Part shown: piece by piece, positions 44,618-55,099 of the stretch | Layout: each line of letters begins with the position of its first letter | Numbering within the stretch: the stretch's first letter is position 1 | Source: Gammaproteobacteria bacterium | GTDB taxonomy: Bacteria > Pseudomonadota > Gammaproteobacteria > Arenicellales > Arenicellaceae | Direction of reading: 5' to 3' | DNA: 64,000 nucleotides | Assembly: GCA_022447525.1 (NCBI GenBank) | Contig: JAKVBA010000028.1 | Coordinates: 38,539 to 102,538 of the forward strand | Made by a program: the position numbers and the translations under genes | Notes under the pieces: model-generated | What the model was told of the DNA's origin: nothing | What the model saw: only the letters and a program-made list of their open reading frames with translations | Database searches by the model: none

Positions 44618-46795
44618 TTAGTGCTCAACACTCGCTGTCACTATGCTCGTGAGATTAACTATTCCACGTGGCGTCGTTGTCTTTGTTATGGCGTGTATCG
44701 GCATATCAGTACCTAAGATTATAGGGCCGACTGAAATTCCGTTTGCCATCGCTTTTAACACTGTATAGGTTATATTGGCAGCATCAAGGTTTGGCATGAT
44801 TAAAATATTAGCGTTGCCAGTCAAACTGCTCTTACCTGATTTCTTTCTAGTTATCTCGTTGAGAGCACCGCCACCTTTCATTTCACCATCAACTTCTAGC
44901 TCTGGAACCATTTCGTTTAACAGAAGCTTGGTTTTGGCCATCTTTTTCGATGATTCGGTAATATGGCTACCGAAGCTTGAATGTGATAACAAAGCGACCC
45001 TTGGTTTCATACCGAAACGTTCTACCTCTTTCGCAGCCATAATGGTGATATTGGCGAGTTCTTCTGCTGTTGGGTCCTCGTGTACACTAGTATCTGCAAT
45101 AAACAGTGTACCTGTATCGAGTAATAGAAGCTGCATCACAGCCAGATGACTGTCTTCGCTGTTGGTTCCGATAGTGCTCTCTATTGCGGTAATTTGTTCG
45201 TGAAGCTTGGCTCCGGGGCCAGTTAGAGCTGCATGTGCAATTCCATCTTTCACTAATTGAGTTGCTTGCTCAATTCGATCTTTGATGTTCTCGCTGATTG
45301 GTGCGATGACTTCATAATCGGTGCGTTCATGTAAACGTAGCCCGAGTCTTGATATTGTGTCGGCGATAAGGTCGGCGTCGCCGATTAAAACCGGCCGCGC
45401 GTAGCTTTGTTCTACCACATCTTTAATCGCACGGAGAACCCGTTCATTTTCGCCGTCTGTGTAAACTACTTTGTTTGTGGTGTTTTGCGCGCGCTCAAAA
45501 ATCGGTCGCATCACATTACCTGTTCTGTAGACCAATGGTTCCAAGCTTTGACGATACACTTCGATATCATCAAATGGCCTAGTTGCGACTCCGCTGTCGA
45601 TCGCGGCCTGTGCTACAGCGGGAGCTATCGTAGTAATTAATCTAGGGTCAAAAGGCTTCGGGAGAATGTAACCGGCGCCAAACAACATAGACTCATTTTG
45701 ATAGTAGCTTGCAACCACTTCATTACTCTCAGAATGTGCCAGTTCAGCCAGTGCGTAAACGCATGCCTTTTCCATTTCTCGTGTAATTGTGGTCGCACCA
45801 ACGTCCAAAGTTCCTCTAAAGAGAAATGGAAAGCATAGGACATTATTTACTTGGTTTGGGTAATCAGATCTCCCTGTTGCCATCACGGCATCAGGTCGAT
45901 GCTCGAATACTAATTCCGGTCGGACTTCAGGGTCAGGATTTGACATAGCCAGTATGATCGGACGTTGAGCCATGCTTTTAAGCATGGGTACACTAACCAA
46001 ATTCGGCTGAGATACACCTAAAAACACGTCACAATTAACCATGGCGTCTTCAAGGTCGCGAGCATCTGTTTCCCGCGCAAATCGTTGTTTTGTTGGATCC
46101 AAACCTTCTCGCCCAGAATGAATAACTCCACGACTATCCAACATGGTAACTTTATTGATGTCGATTCCAAGGTCTATCAATAAATTGGTACAAGCCATGG
46201 CTGCGGCACCTGCACCGGACACGGTGAGTGTGACGTCTTCGATTTTTTTGTCTACTACCTTAAGGCCATTGATTACGGCGGCGGCAGAGACTATGGCAGT
46301 ACCATGTTGATCATCGTGAAAGACCGGAATATTCATGCGCTCACGTAGCTTGCGCTCAATTTCAAAACACTGTGGCGCTTTTATATCCTCGAGGTTTATT
46401 CCGCCAAATGTTGGTTCTAATTTAGCGACAACATCGCAAAAGGCATCCACATCAGTTTCATCGACTTCGATGTCGTAGGCGTCGACGTCAGCAAAATTTT
46501 TGAATAGTATGGCTTTACCTTCCATAACTGGTTTAGAGGCCAAAGCGCCAATGTTACCGAGCCCCAACACAGCTGTGCCGTTGGTAACAACGCCAACAAG
46601 GTTGCTTCTCGATGTGTAGTAAGCTGCACTCAGCGGATCTTTTTCTATCTCTTTACAGGGCTCGGCCACGCCTGGTGAATAGGCTAAAGCCAGGTCACGC
46701 TGATTAGAAAGAGGTTTTGTTGCTTGTACTCGAATTTTTCCTGCTTTGGGGGTGCGGTGATAATGCAGCGCTGCATCTTTTAAGTCGTTACTCAT
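44618..46795 (-). CDS. maeB: NADP-dependent malic enzyme with phosphotransacetylase-like domain
   Basis: Oxidative decarboxylation of malate to pyruvate. The 725 residues have the MaeB layout: malic enzyme domain (1 to about 430) with [41 protein letters not shown] and the NADP loop SGAGAAAMA, then a phosphotransacetylase-like domain (about 430-725) thought to be regulatory. I chose ATG 46795 (AAAAG just upstream) because [14 protein letters not shown] matches the family start; ATG 46825 would add ten unrelated residues. It lies between the pyruvate dehydrogenase operon and lipA, all on the same strand but separated by terminators. Confidence 0.95.
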   Translation of the reverse strand: MSNDLKDAALHYHRTPKAGKIRVQATKPLSNQRDLALAYSPGVAEPCKEIEKDPLSAAYYTSRSNLVGVVTNGTAVLGLGNIGALASKPVMEGKAILFKNFADVDAYDIEVDETDVDAFCDVVAKLEPTFGGINLEDIKAPQCFEIERKLRERMNIPVFHDDQHGTAIVSAAAVINGLKVVDKKIEDVTLTVSGAGAAAMACTNLLIDLGIDINKVTMLDSRGVIHSGREGLDPTKQRFARETDARDLEDAMVNCDVFLGVSQPNLVSVPMLKSMAQRPIILAMSNPDPEVRPELVFEHRPDAVMATGRSDYPNQVNNVLCFPFLFRGTLDVGATTITREMEKACVYALAELAHSESNEVVASYYQNESMLFGAGYILPKPFDPRLITTIAPAVAQAAIDSGVATRPFDDIEVYRQSLEPLVYRTGNVMRPIFERAQNTTNKVVYTDGENERVLRAIKDVVEQSYARPVLIGDADLIADTISRLGLRLHERTDYEVIAPISENIKDRIEQATQLVKDGIAHAALTGPGAKLHEQITAIESTIGTNSEDSHLAVMQLLLLDTGTLFIADTSVHEDPTAEELANITIMAAKEVERFGMKPRVALLSHSSFGSHITESSKKMAKTKLLLNEMVPELEVDGEMKGGGALNEITRKKSGKSSLTGNANILIMPNLDAANITYTVLKAMANGISVGPIILGTDMPIHAITKTTTPRGIVNLTSIVTASVEH

Positions 46796-46857
46796 GTCTT
46801 TTCGTATTCGTGTTGGTGTTCTCAATTTTGGGAGATTCGTGTGCTTTTTAAGACTCC

Positions 46858-46894
46858 TAAAAAAGCCGATTACTATTTAAGTTATCGGCTTTTT
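46858..46894 (-). terminator. intrinsic terminator of lipA
   Basis: aaaaagccgat (46860-46870) and atcggcttttt (46884-46894) form an 11-bp stem with a 13-nt loop; on the minus strand a U-tract follows. It lies just past the lipA stop and before maeB. Confidence 0.82.
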
Positions 46895-46932
46895 GAAAAT
46901 ATTCTCAGGCTTATACCTAGAGCGGACTGGCT

Positions 46933-47922
46933 TTAAATCTTGCCTTGCTCGGCTGAATGCGCTTGTATGTCTGCATGATATGACGATCTGACCATAGGGC
47001 CGGATGCAACATGCTTAAAACCAAGTTGGTCACCGAATACGCGCAGTTCTTCGAACTCATCTGGATGAACATATCGCTCAACAGGTAAGTGATTTAAGCT
47101 AGGTTGTAGGTATTGTCCCAGAGTGATCATGTCACAGTCGTGCTCCTTGAGGTCTCTGAGGACGTCTTTGACCTGCTCAATAGATTCTCCGATACCCAAC
47201 ATCAGCCCCGATTTGGTATTTACCCCTGGCTGAGCTGCTTTGAACTTTTTAATTAAATCCAGCGACCATTGGTAATCAGACCCAGGCCTAACCTTTTTGT
47301 AAAGGGCTGGTATTGTCTCTAAATTATGGTTGAAAACATCCGGTGGGCATGACGACATAAGTTCTATCGCTATATCCATTCTTCCTCTAAAATCGGGGAC
47401 TAAAATTTCCACCTGGGTTGCCGGATTTAGTGCTCTGGTCTCCTCGATGCAGCGAACGAAATGACCGGCACCACCATCTCTTAGGTCGTCACGGTCAACT
47501 GACGTAATGACTACGTACCTCAACCCCATATCTCTTATGGTTTCAGCCAGGTGTCTGGGCTCATCTTCGTCTAGGGCAAGAGGGCGGCCATGAGCAACAT
47601 CACAAAACGGGCAGCGCCTAGTGCATATGTCACCCATTATCATAAACGTTGCGGTGCCGCGATTAAAACACTCGGATAAGTTCGGGCAAGATGCTTCTTC
47701 GCAAACCGTGTGTAATTTATTTTGTCTCAGAGTTTCCTTGAGTTCTTGGACCTTATTGCCGTGAGGTAGTCTGATTCTTATCCAATCCGGCTTACGCAAT
47801 GGGTTCACCGTCTTTTCGATTTTGACGGGGATTCTAGCCATTTTTTCTGCACCGCGCAGTTTTTCACCGGCTACCACAGGTTTGATTTTGGGGCGATTGG
47901 TAGTGCTAGTTTGATCTTTCAT
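46933..47922 (-). CDS. lipA: lipoyl synthase
   Basis: Radical SAM enzyme inserting two sulfurs into octanoyl groups on lipoyl domains, such as those of AceF and LpdA encoded next door. The 329 residues have the auxiliary-cluster cysteines in [12 protein letters not shown], the radical [23 protein letters not shown] context, and the C-terminal RSSYHAD with the conserved serine. The N-terminal 45 residues are basic and poorly conserved. lipB, its usual neighbour, is absent here. Confidence 0.96.
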   Translation of the reverse strand: MKDQTSTTNRPKIKPVVAGEKLRGAEKMARIPVKIEKTVNPLRKPDWIRIRLPHGNKVQELKETLRQNKLHTVCEEASCPNLSECFNRGTATFMIMGDICTRRCPFCDVAHGRPLALDEDEPRHLAETIRDMGLRYVVITSVDRDDLRDGGAGHFVRCIEETRALNPATQVEILVPDFRGRMDIAIELMSSCPPDVFNHNLETIPALYKKVRPGSDYQWSLDLIKKFKAAQPGVNTKSGLMLGIGESIEQVKDVLRDLKEHDCDMITLGQYLQPSLNHLPVERYVHPDEFEELRVFGDQLGFKHVASGPMVRSSYHADIQAHSAEQGKI

Positions 47923-48007
47923 GCGATACTTCTTAAGGCATATTGCCGCGCCTGCTATTTTGAAAAACAGGCATTTAAATTATTAAGCAGCGAGATTATA
48001 ACAACTA

Positions 48008-48415
48008 ATGTCAAGTAATGACGTATTAGATCGTGCAGATATCAAAGATATCGTTGAGCGATTTTACCAAACAATGTTGAAGGACCCGATAGTGGGGTAC
48101 CTTTTTACTGATATAGCCAGAATTGATTTGGATCACCATCTACCCATCGTCACTGACTTTTGGGCCGATATACTGTTTAAAGAGCGGTCTTATAAAGGAA
48201 ATCCTCTAGCCAAACACCAAGACCTTCACAAAAAAGTTCCTTTAAGACCAGGCCATTTCACTAGATGGCTATACCTTTTTAATCAGGCTGTCGACGCTCG
48301 GCACTGTGGTAAAAATGCGAGCTTAATGAAGAAAACAGCGGAGGGTATAGCCAAGACGATAGCGGCGTCATTAGTCAGCGGTAAACGCAAAGACCTAAAT
48401 CTTGTGTTGGACTAG
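48008..48415 (+). CDS. group III truncated hemoglobin
   Basis: A 135-residue globin of the TrHb3 type. FYQTMLKDPIVGYLF at helix B, LDHHLPIVTDFWADILF at helix E (with the characteristic Trp) and LRPGHFTRWLYLFNQAVD at helix F with the proximal His are visible. Family members bind O2 or NO and can work in nitrosative or microaerobic stress; the precise role here is unknown. It is divergent from lipA (85 bp) and convergent with yaaA (59 bp). Confidence 0.88.
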   Translation: MSSNDVLDRADIKDIVERFYQTMLKDPIVGYLFTDIARIDLDHHLPIVTDFWADILFKERSYKGNPLAKHQDLHKKVPLRPGHFTRWLYLFNQAVDARHCGKNASLMKKTAEGIAKTIAASLVSGKRKDLNLVLD

Positions 48416-48474
48416 GGTTAGGTAATTCCACGGCTGTCTTAAGGGATATATGTAGCTAATCACTGCACTGCAAA

Positions 48475-49248
48475 CTAGCTTTGCTTTCTTAAAAAAACAG
48501 GGTTTAGAGCGTCCGAGTCATTGGTACTAAACTGATAGCCATCAATGTTGAATCCAGTTAGATCATTAAGGTTTTCAACTTTGTTTTTTATGACCCAAGC
48601 ACTCATTAAACCGCGCGCTTTTTTTGCAAAAAAGCTGATCATTTTGTACTGATCATTTTTCCAATCTTTAAACACCGGTGTCACAATATCCGCGTTCAAA
48701 TTTTTTGCCTTTACAGATTTAAAATACTCGTTCGAAGCCAGATTTAGTATCAGATCTGTATTGGTCTCTGCTAGATCTTCATTAATAGAATCGGTAATTA
48801 TATCGCCCCAAAACTGGTATAGATTTTTACCTCGATCGTTGTCTAGTTTGGTACCCATCTCCAACCGATATGGCTGTATCAGATCCAATGGGCGCAATAC
48901 GCCATACAGTCCAGACAATATTCTTAAATTATCTTGTGCATAATTAAGGTCACCCTCATTTAACTCGTTTGCCGCAAGACCGGTATAAACGTCTCCCTGA
49001 AATGCGAACACCGCCTGTTTAGCATTATTCTGGTCGAATGGCCTAGACCAGGTGTGATAGCGATCCGAATTGAGTTGTGCCAACTTGGTGCTGATCTTCA
49101 TCAGTTTCTCAATTTCATCTGGCGATTTTGTGCTAAGTACATCTATAAGTTGTTCGCTGTGATCCAGCATATGCGGTTGTGAACATTTAGTTGTAGGAGC
49201 AGGGGAGTCAAAATCGAGTGTTTTGGCTGGGGAGATCAGAATCAGCAT
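48475..49248 (-). CDS. yaaA: peroxide stress protein YaaA (DUF328)
   Basis: A 257-residue protein of the YaaA family, which limits free iron and oxidative damage during peroxide stress in E. coli. Signatures: MLILISPAKTLDF at the N-terminus, FQGDVYTGL, LRILSGLYGVLRPLDLIQPY with RLEMGT, and FFAKKARGLM near the end. It is convergent with the truncated hemoglobin gene and divergent from nhaA. Confidence 0.94.
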   Translation of the reverse strand: MLILISPAKTLDFDSPAPTTKCSQPHMLDHSEQLIDVLSTKSPDEIEKLMKISTKLAQLNSDRYHTWSRPFDQNNAKQAVFAFQGDVYTGLAANELNEGDLNYAQDNLRILSGLYGVLRPLDLIQPYRLEMGTKLDNDRGKNLYQFWGDIITDSINEDLAETNTDLILNLASNEYFKSVKAKNLNADIVTPVFKDWKNDQYKMISFFAKKARGLMSAWVIKNKVENLNDLTGFNIDGYQFSTNDSDALNPVFLRKQS

Positions 49249-49467
49249 AGAGGTTTGTTTAATTTAGGTTAAGATAATTGATGGACATTTAGCCTAGGTT
49301 TTTGCACGCTAATAGCTGTCCGATGGAGTCCCTAGGTGACCCGACAGCAAAAAGAATATATATGTTCGATGTGAAAATTCCAACGATAGATTAAATTTGG
49401 TAGTCTAATTTGACGTCTATAATTAACAATTGAATGTCACACAAAGTTAAGAAATAAACAGTAAGGT

Positions 49468-50676
49468 GTGGCAGAAGCGCCCATACAACCATATTATTCG
49501 ATGAATACATCCTCAGAATCCGCGATCCGTAAGTTTTTACAGCTTGAGTCAGCTGGTGGGATCGTTCTGATGATCACCGCGTTATTGGCGATGATAATCA
49601 GTAATACCTCATTAAGCAGTATTTATGATTTATTGCTCAATACCCCCGTAGAGGTGCGTGTCGGCGGATTGGAGATTGCCAAGCCTCTGTTGTTATGGAT
49701 AAACGATGGTTTGATGGCCATCTTCTTTTTCTTGGTTGGGTTGGAGCTGAAAAGAGAAGTTACAGAGGGAGAGTTATCCAATCCTCAACAAATTGTGTTG
49801 CCAGCGATTGGGGCCATAGGTGGGATGGCAGCACCAGCTTTCATTTATTTGTACTTTAACCATGATGATCCCGTGAGTGCTGCGGGGTGGGCTATTCCAG
49901 CAGCAACGGATATTGCTTTTGCGTTAGGTGTGTTGAGTTTACTTGGCTCCAGAGTACCAATCTCATTAAAGGTGTTTTTGACATCATTGGCTATTTTTGA
50001 TGACATTGGGGCGATTGTTGTTATTGCTATTTTTTATACCTCAAAAGTATCTTTTTCAGCACTGATATTTGCGGCTGTTTGTTTACTTGTTCTGTACGCG
50101 CTCAACAGAAAAGGAGTCGTCTCACGCAGTCCTTATTTAATCATTGGGGTGCTGATGTGGATAAGTTTATTAAAATCAGGAGTTCACGCAACATTAGCGG
50201 GTGTCTTACTCGCTATGTTTGTCCCTATGAGGTGCGCTGACGACCCAAATTACTCTCCATTAAAGTCTTGGGAGCATGATTTGCACACGGTGGTGGCCTT
50301 TTTTGTGTTACCAATTTTTGCTTTCGCTAATGCGGGCATCGATTTACGAGGTGTGTCCGCTGAAGTAATGTTTCATGATGTCTCGGTCGGCGTAGCGTTA
50401 GGACTCATTCTCGGAAAGCAAATTGGTATTTTCTTACTGTGTGGTTTTGCTGTGATGTTGGGTGTTGCAAATTTTCCAAAAGGTATGAACTATCAAAGCC
50501 TGTACGGTGTCAGCGCACTCTGCGGTATAGGATTTACTATGAGTCTGTTTATCGGAAGCCTGGCTTTTGAGGAAACGGGTGTTAATCTTCTATTCGATGA
50601 GCGCTTGGGCATTATAGTAGGTTCTTTGGTGTCAGGTTTGATAGGTTACGCAGTATTGAGAAAGGTTTTAAAATAG
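49468..50676 (+). CDS. nhaA: Na+/H+ antiporter NhaA
   Basis: Electrogenic exchange of two protons for one sodium across the inner membrane. The 402 residues have about 12 membrane segments. LLWINDGLMAIFFFLVGLELKRE, GWAIPAATDIAFALGVLSLLG and the ion-binding aspartate pair in LAIFDDIGAIVVIA (Asp163/Asp164 in E. coli) are conserved, as is LKSGVHATLAGV. The start is uncertain: GTG 49468 has AAGG very close, while ATG 49501 fits the family N-terminus but has no clear ribosome site. It ends nine bases from the convergent AraC-type gene. Confidence 0.94.
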   Translation: MAEAPIQPYYSMNTSSESAIRKFLQLESAGGIVLMITALLAMIISNTSLSSIYDLLLNTPVEVRVGGLEIAKPLLLWINDGLMAIFFFLVGLELKREVTEGELSNPQQIVLPAIGAIGGMAAPAFIYLYFNHDDPVSAAGWAIPAATDIAFALGVLSLLGSRVPISLKVFLTSLAIFDDIGAIVVIAIFYTSKVSFSALIFAAVCLLVLYALNRKGVVSRSPYLIIGVLMWISLLKSGVHATLAGVLLAMFVPMRCADDPNYSPLKSWEHDLHTVVAFFVLPIFAFANAGIDLRGVSAEVMFHDVSVGVALGLILGKQIGIFLLCGFAVMLGVANFPKGMNYQSLYGVSALCGIGFTMSLFIGSLAFEETGVNLLFDERLGIIVGSLVSGLIGYAVLRKVLK

Positions 50677-50685
50677 ACACTGACT

Positions 50686-51681
50686 TTACTCTTTAAATAG
50701 CTTGTTTCTTACTGTCGTGCGCCACTTTTTGGGACTTATCCCGGATTGGCTTTTAAATAGTTTAGAGAAGTAGCTAACATCTTGATATCCAACACGAAAT
50801 GCGATTTCTCCAACGTTCAAATTGCTGTGTTTAAGTAAATCTTTTGCTTCTTCTATCCTTAATTTTTGTAGATATTTTGTTGGACTAGTTTCGGTAGCCT
50901 GTTTAAATCGTCGATCAAAGTTTCTAGTACTCATACTTAAATCGTTAGCTAAGTCTTGCAACTTTATATTTGGTTGGCTCAAGTTGTTTTGCAGCCACAA
51001 TTGGGCTTGAAGTATATGTTCATCTGGATGCGCATTTTCTTTTTCTTGATCAAAACTCAAGCGGTCATAAGGCTGGCGTACCTCATGAGAAAAATGTCTT
51101 GAAAGATGCTCAGACACTGATGGGCCCATAAAGCGATGAACATGATGTAGAACTAAATCTGTTTGCGCATTGATACTAGCAGCACAAAAAACTTTGCCCG
51201 CGCTGGTAATGAAGTGATGCTTCTTGAGCCTAACCAACGGATACCTTTGTTCAAAATCATCAAAATGATACCAGTGAGTCGTTGCTGCTTTGCCATCTAG
51301 TAGGCCTGCCTCTGCGACAAAACATACCCCAGTTCCTGTAGCATTGATGATCGCACCATACTCCCACTGATTTTTCAGCCAACTTGAGATTTGCGGGTTT
51401 TTAGCCACTACATAAGTTGGATTTCTCCACATGGTTGGGACGAAAATCATATCAAATTTGACTTTTGCGTATGCATCGCTAATCAAGTAGTCGCACCTTG
51501 GTTCTAATGCTGAGTATAGTAAACCTTGATTTGCTTCGCCCCTTATCACCACCAGTTCAATATTCTTGGCGTCTGTTTGTTTCTCTGAGAGTGCTTTCGC
51601 TCTTGCTGCGTAGATGAGTTCGTAGGCGTTGGCAAAGCTGGTCATAAGCATCTTGGGGGTGGTAAGAAAAGCTATTTTCAC
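50686..51681 (-). CDS. GlxA-type AraC-family transcriptional regulator (DJ-1/PfpI domain plus AraC HTH)
   Basis: A 331-residue protein. Residues 1 to about 185 form a class I glutamine amidotransferase-like (DJ-1/PfpI) domain with GAIINATGTGVCFVAEAGLL, where Cys sits at the elbow. The C-terminal 100 residues are an AraC DNA-binding domain: LQDLANDLSMSTRNFDRRFK (first HTH) and VGEIAFRVGYQDVSYFSKLF (second HTH), ending GISPKKWR. It is divergent from the ketoacyl synthase gene across 117 bp that contains in-phase direct repeats, so it probably controls that gene and itself. Confidence 0.9.
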   Translation of the reverse strand: MKIAFLTTPKMLMTSFANAYELIYAARAKALSEKQTDAKNIELVVIRGEANQGLLYSALEPRCDYLISDAYAKVKFDMIFVPTMWRNPTYVVAKNPQISSWLKNQWEYGAIINATGTGVCFVAEAGLLDGKAATTHWYHFDDFEQRYPLVRLKKHHFITSAGKVFCAASINAQTDLVLHHVHRFMGPSVSEHLSRHFSHEVRQPYDRLSFDQEKENAHPDEHILQAQLWLQNNLSQPNIKLQDLANDLSMSTRNFDRRFKQATETSPTKYLQKLRIEEAKDLLKHSNLNVGEIAFRVGYQDVSYFSKLFKSQSGISPKKWRTTVRNKLFKE

Positions 51682-51693
51682 TTGATTATCTAC

Positions 51694-51732
51694 TGGCTAT
51701 ATATGGCTAAATTAGACATATATATGGCTAAA
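51694..51732. promoter_or_regulatory. in-phase direct repeats, likely AraC-type operator
   Basis: tatatatggctaaa occurs at 51698-51711 and again at 51719-51732, 21 bp apart, two helical turns. The core TGGCTA occurs three times (51694, 51704, 51725) with 10- and 21-bp steps. Tandem sites spaced by two turns are the usual target of AraC-family proteins, and this gap separates such a regulator from the fabY-like gene. Confidence 0.6.
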
Positions 51733-51798
51733 ACGACATAATAAATCAATACCTCGTTCTTTATAATTGACGAATGAATAACAAAATAATGGCTTAAA

Positions 51799-53688
51799 AT
51801 GACCAATCTACCAGTAATTGTCGGGTTCGGAGGCTATAACGCCTCAGGCCGAAGTTCTTTTCATCACGGGTATCGTCGAACCGTATTTGAGTCTCTATCG
51901 GAAGATAAAAAGCTCTCAACATTACTCAGCCTAGCCTCATTGATGAAACTGGTACGTTTTGAAAATGGCGTTTACATAGATATAGAAGAGATAACGCTGA
52001 CGCCAGAGCAGGTCAGAGAAAAGTATGAAAAGATGATTCTCGAAAATACTCTCATAAGGAGGATAACGCGCGATCATTTTGATGTTGACAATGTTCCGTC
52101 CACAAAAGACATGCGTCTAGAGTCTGATCACACCACTGAATTTACCTTATCGAAAAAAGAGCTCCCTAATCCGGTGCCAGCAAACTGGCAAGTAAACACG
52201 CTGGACGATAAGTATGTAAGTGTAGCCATTAGTGGTGGTATCTCAATGAAGATGGAATCGTTTAGAGAGTTTGATGTGCAGTCCGCAGGCATCCTTCCTT
52301 CGGGCTTTAAGCCCAGTGATGAATACAACTCTCGATTTCATCCTAGGGGCCTTCAACTCTCAATCTTGGGTGCCTCAGATGCAATCAATTCAATGGGCAT
52401 TTCCTGGGAAGATCTTATGCAGGTTGTGAGCCCTGACGAAGTTGCCGTTTTCGCATCGAGCGGTCTAGGTCAAACCGATGATCACGGTGTCGGTGGATAT
52501 ATGCAAGCAAGGCTTAGGTCTGGTCGAGCCTCATCAAAACAAATGGCGCTTGGCTTAAACTCGATGCCAGCGGATTTTATCAATGCTTACGTATGTGGCA
52601 GTGTTGGTACTACCGGTGCGACAACCGGTGCTTGTGCGTCGTTCTTATACAATTTAAGGCTGGGTGTTGATGATATTAAAGCTGGTCGCCACAGAGTGGC
52701 AATATGTGGTTGTAGTGAAGCTCCTGTAACGCCAGAAGTCATGGAAGGGTTTGCAGCTATGAGTGCCCTAGGTACTGACGAGAGGCTTGCGGCACTCGAT
52801 GGCACAGAATTAGCCGACCACAGAAAGGCCTCCAGGCCGTTTGGTGAAAATGCTGGCTTTACCATGGGTGAATCCACTCAATATTTTATCGTGATGGATG
52901 ATGCTTTAGCGGTGGAATTGGGCCTCGAAGTTTACGGAGCAGTCACTGATGTTTTTGTAAACGCTGACGGATTCAAAAAGTCTATATCATCGCCTGGTGC
53001 TGGTAACTATGTAACCGTTGCCAAGGCTGTGGCTTCAGCTATTTCGATAGTCGGTGAAGATTCTGTTAAAAACCGGTCCTTTATCCAAGCACATGGATCA
53101 AGCACACCACAGAATCGCATAACCGAATCGATGATATTTGATAAGGTTGCGTCTGCGTTTGATATTACCGATTGGCCAGTTACTGCCGTAAAAGCATTCG
53201 TAGCGCATCCACTTGGGCCTGCCTCTGGTGATCAGTTAGCAAACACATTAGGGGTATTTGCTGATGGGATTATTCCCGGAATAAAAACCACATCAAAGGT
53301 TGCCGATGATGTGTTGGATGAGAGGTTAAACATATTGCTTGACGATTATGAGGCGTCAATGGATGTTGCATTTTTAAATTCAAAGGGATTCGGTGGTAAC
53401 AATGCGACAGCCACAGTCCTCTCTCCAAATGTGGCGATGTCTATGATTGAAAAACGAGTTGGAGCTGAAGTCTTTGAATCTTATATGGTTAGAATGAATA
53501 ACAATAAAGAATCAGCAAAAGTATATGATTTAGGAGCGTCACAGGGAGATTTAAATGTTCTTTATAATTTTGGATCCAATATAATCGAAGATCACGAAAT
53601 TGAAGTAGAAAAGGGTTTTATCGCAATTGACAAGTTTTCGAATAAGATATCCCTTGATTTCGATAACCCCTTCAAAGATATGGTTTAG
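51799..53688 (+). CDS. fabY: FabY-class beta-ketoacyl-ACP synthase
   Basis: A 629-residue ketoacyl synthase much longer than FabF/FabB/FabH. Its N-terminal LPVIVGFGGYNASGRSSFHH is characteristic of the FabY class, whose founding member starts fatty-acid synthesis in Pseudomonas aeruginosa by condensing acetyl-CoA with malonyl-ACP. The Cys-His-His triad is visible: Cys279 in GACASFLYNLRLG, His432 in QAHGSSTPQNR and His470 in FVAHPLGPASGDQ; GFGGNNATA lies near the end. It is divergent from an AraC-type regulator and followed 35 bp later by an acetyltransferase gene, probably cotranscribed. Assignment to FabY is by recognition, not search. Confidence 0.82.
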   Translation: MTNLPVIVGFGGYNASGRSSFHHGYRRTVFESLSEDKKLSTLLSLASLMKLVRFENGVYIDIEEITLTPEQVREKYEKMILENTLIRRITRDHFDVDNVPSTKDMRLESDHTTEFTLSKKELPNPVPANWQVNTLDDKYVSVAISGGISMKMESFREFDVQSAGILPSGFKPSDEYNSRFHPRGLQLSILGASDAINSMGISWEDLMQVVSPDEVAVFASSGLGQTDDHGVGGYMQARLRSGRASSKQMALGLNSMPADFINAYVCGSVGTTGATTGACASFLYNLRLGVDDIKAGRHRVAICGCSEAPVTPEVMEGFAAMSALGTDERLAALDGTELADHRKASRPFGENAGFTMGESTQYFIVMDDALAVELGLEVYGAVTDVFVNADGFKKSISSPGAGNYVTVAKAVASAISIVGEDSVKNRSFIQAHGSSTPQNRITESMIFDKVASAFDITDWPVTAVKAFVAHPLGPASGDQLANTLGVFADGIIPGIKTTSKVADDVLDERLNILLDDYEASMDVAFLNSKGFGGNNATATVLSPNVAMSMIEKRVGAEVFESYMVRMNNNKESAKVYDLGASQGDLNVLYNFGSNIIEDHEIEVEKGFIAIDKFSNKISLDFDNPFKDMV

Positions 53689-53723
53689 AGCTTGGTTTAG
53701 CTATTGTCTGGTTGATATTGAAT

Positions 53724-54356
53724 ATGGAAAAACTCGCTGTAGGAGAGGGACGTTTTGACACCAACCTTCCGCCTGATCTCGTTATAAAAGGTCAAGAAGT
53801 AGAATTAAAATTACTGGACTTCAGTCACGTCGAAGGTTTGATTGAGGCAGCCTCGAGTGGACAGTTATGGGAGCTAGATTACACTGGCGTGCCATGTCCA
53901 GAGAAAATGAAATTCATGGTTGAAGATGCCTTAGATCGTCACCAAAACGGTAAAGAATTCCCCTTTGTTGTTTTGTGTGCTGGTGAAGTAGTGGGGACTA
54001 CCCGTTACTATAATCTGAATCCAACCAATCGGAATCTGTCAATCGGTTATACTTGGTACGCAGCAAAAGTCCATAGAACGATAGTTAATACTGAGTGTAA
54101 ATATTTATTGCTTAAACATGCATTTGAAAAAATAAATTGCATCAGCGTCCAATGGCACACCGACCACCGAAACAAGCGCTCGCAAGAGGCAATAAAGCGG
54201 TTGGGCGCCAAGTTCGAAGGAGTGTTGAGAAACGATAAAATAGTAAAAGGCGGTATCATTCGGCACACTCATTGCTTTTCCATGCTTGAGGATGAATGGC
54301 CATTGTCTAAGAGCTACTTGGAATCCAGGATGGCGCTCTACGTTCAAGCTAAGTAG
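53724..54356 (+). CDS. GNAT-family N-acetyltransferase (RimJ/RimL-like)
   Basis: A 210-residue acetyltransferase of the type that modifies N-termini or small amines. It has the GNAT fold elements VELKLLDFSHVEGLIEAA, GEVVGTTRYYNLNPTNRNLS and IGYTWYAAKVHRTIVNTECK (the acetyl-CoA-binding region), and NKRSQEAIKRLGAKFEGVLR near the end. ATG 53724 is taken as the start; TTG 53712 is an alternative. It follows the fabY-like gene by 35 bp, so it is probably in the same operon. The substrate is unknown. Confidence 0.8.
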   Translation: MEKLAVGEGRFDTNLPPDLVIKGQEVELKLLDFSHVEGLIEAASSGQLWELDYTGVPCPEKMKFMVEDALDRHQNGKEFPFVVLCAGEVVGTTRYYNLNPTNRNLSIGYTWYAAKVHRTIVNTECKYLLLKHAFEKINCISVQWHTDHRNKRSQEAIKRLGAKFEGVLRNDKIVKGGIIRHTHCFSMLEDEWPLSKSYLESRMALYVQAK

Positions 54357-54514
54357 ATTTCACCCTAACTCGAGTACCTTTAGTCTATTTTTTGACTTGG
54401 AGACATACACCTTTCACCTTTGTTGTTCTTTGACCCACTGTGTCGTGATCAAGAAAAAGGGCGTGACATAAAAGAGTTTGCTAGCAAAACTGATCTTTAA
54501 TTACCATATGCTGA

Positions 54515-55057
54515 TTATTCGGTTATTGTTTCCAGTTGTTTTTCGATTTCCACGGCTCTTTTTTGTAATGCCAGCTCTTCTTTGCGAAGGCTTAATTTTT
54601 GTTGCTCAATCTCCAGCAATTCTGCCTCGATTGCGAGTCGATTCTGTCTATCTTTTTCTTGCTCAGCTTTACGTTGTTTTTCTTGTTCTATTTTCTTTCG
54701 TTCAGCCTCAGCTCTCTGCCTTTGGGCCTGAGCCTCAAGACGCTGAGATTCCAAGACTTGACTAAACGCAAGAGAGAACTGGTTTCCGCAGACTTTATCA
54801 GCCGCTTCTACTTTGGTGTCGTAACAGTAGCCATCTAACTCTTTACTGCACCATTGATCGCCATCCGTTTTACGCTGAATTATTCTTGCTTCGCTTCCGT
54901 TTTCGCAGTCAACAGAGACAACCCAGTAAGCATCCTCTCTGGCGTACTCTTTAAACTCTTCAGTTGACATCTTGACGGCGGCGACATCATGGTGATGAGT
55001 CAAGGTCAATACCAAAGAAAGAGCGACAGTTGTAATCTTAAAGTTTCTTAAATTCAT
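54515..55057 (-). CDS. secreted Cys-rich protein with C-terminal coiled coil, unknown function
   Basis: A 180-residue protein (ATG 55057; GTG 55066 is also in frame). A signal peptide (about residues 1-27, cleavage near DVAA) is followed by a small domain with four cysteines (VDCENG, QWCSK, GYCYD, KVCGN; spacings 19, 8 and 12). A long charged coiled coil (about residues 100-175, rich in Glu, Gln, Lys and Arg) completes it. It is paralogous to the next gene upstream (55187-55612), which has the same cysteine spacing. Two disulfides are likely. Function unknown. Confidence 0.68.
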   Translation of the reverse strand: MNLRNFKITTVALSLVLTLTHHHDVAAVKMSTEEFKEYAREDAYWVVSVDCENGSEARIIQRKTDGDQWCSKELDGYCYDTKVEAADKVCGNQFSLAFSQVLESQRLEAQAQRQRAEAERKKIEQEKQRKAEQEKDRQNRLAIEAELLEIEQQKLSLRKEELALQKRAVEIEKQLETITE

Positions 55058-55099
55058 ATCTTTCACTCAGCTCGATTTAGTAAATAATGGTTGAGGAGT

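Noticed and set aside
50676..50686. Convergent nhaA and AraC-type genes with a nine-base gap as a sign of overlapping regulation
   Set aside because: Tight convergent spacing without a terminator is common, and nothing else in the sequence supports a functional link.
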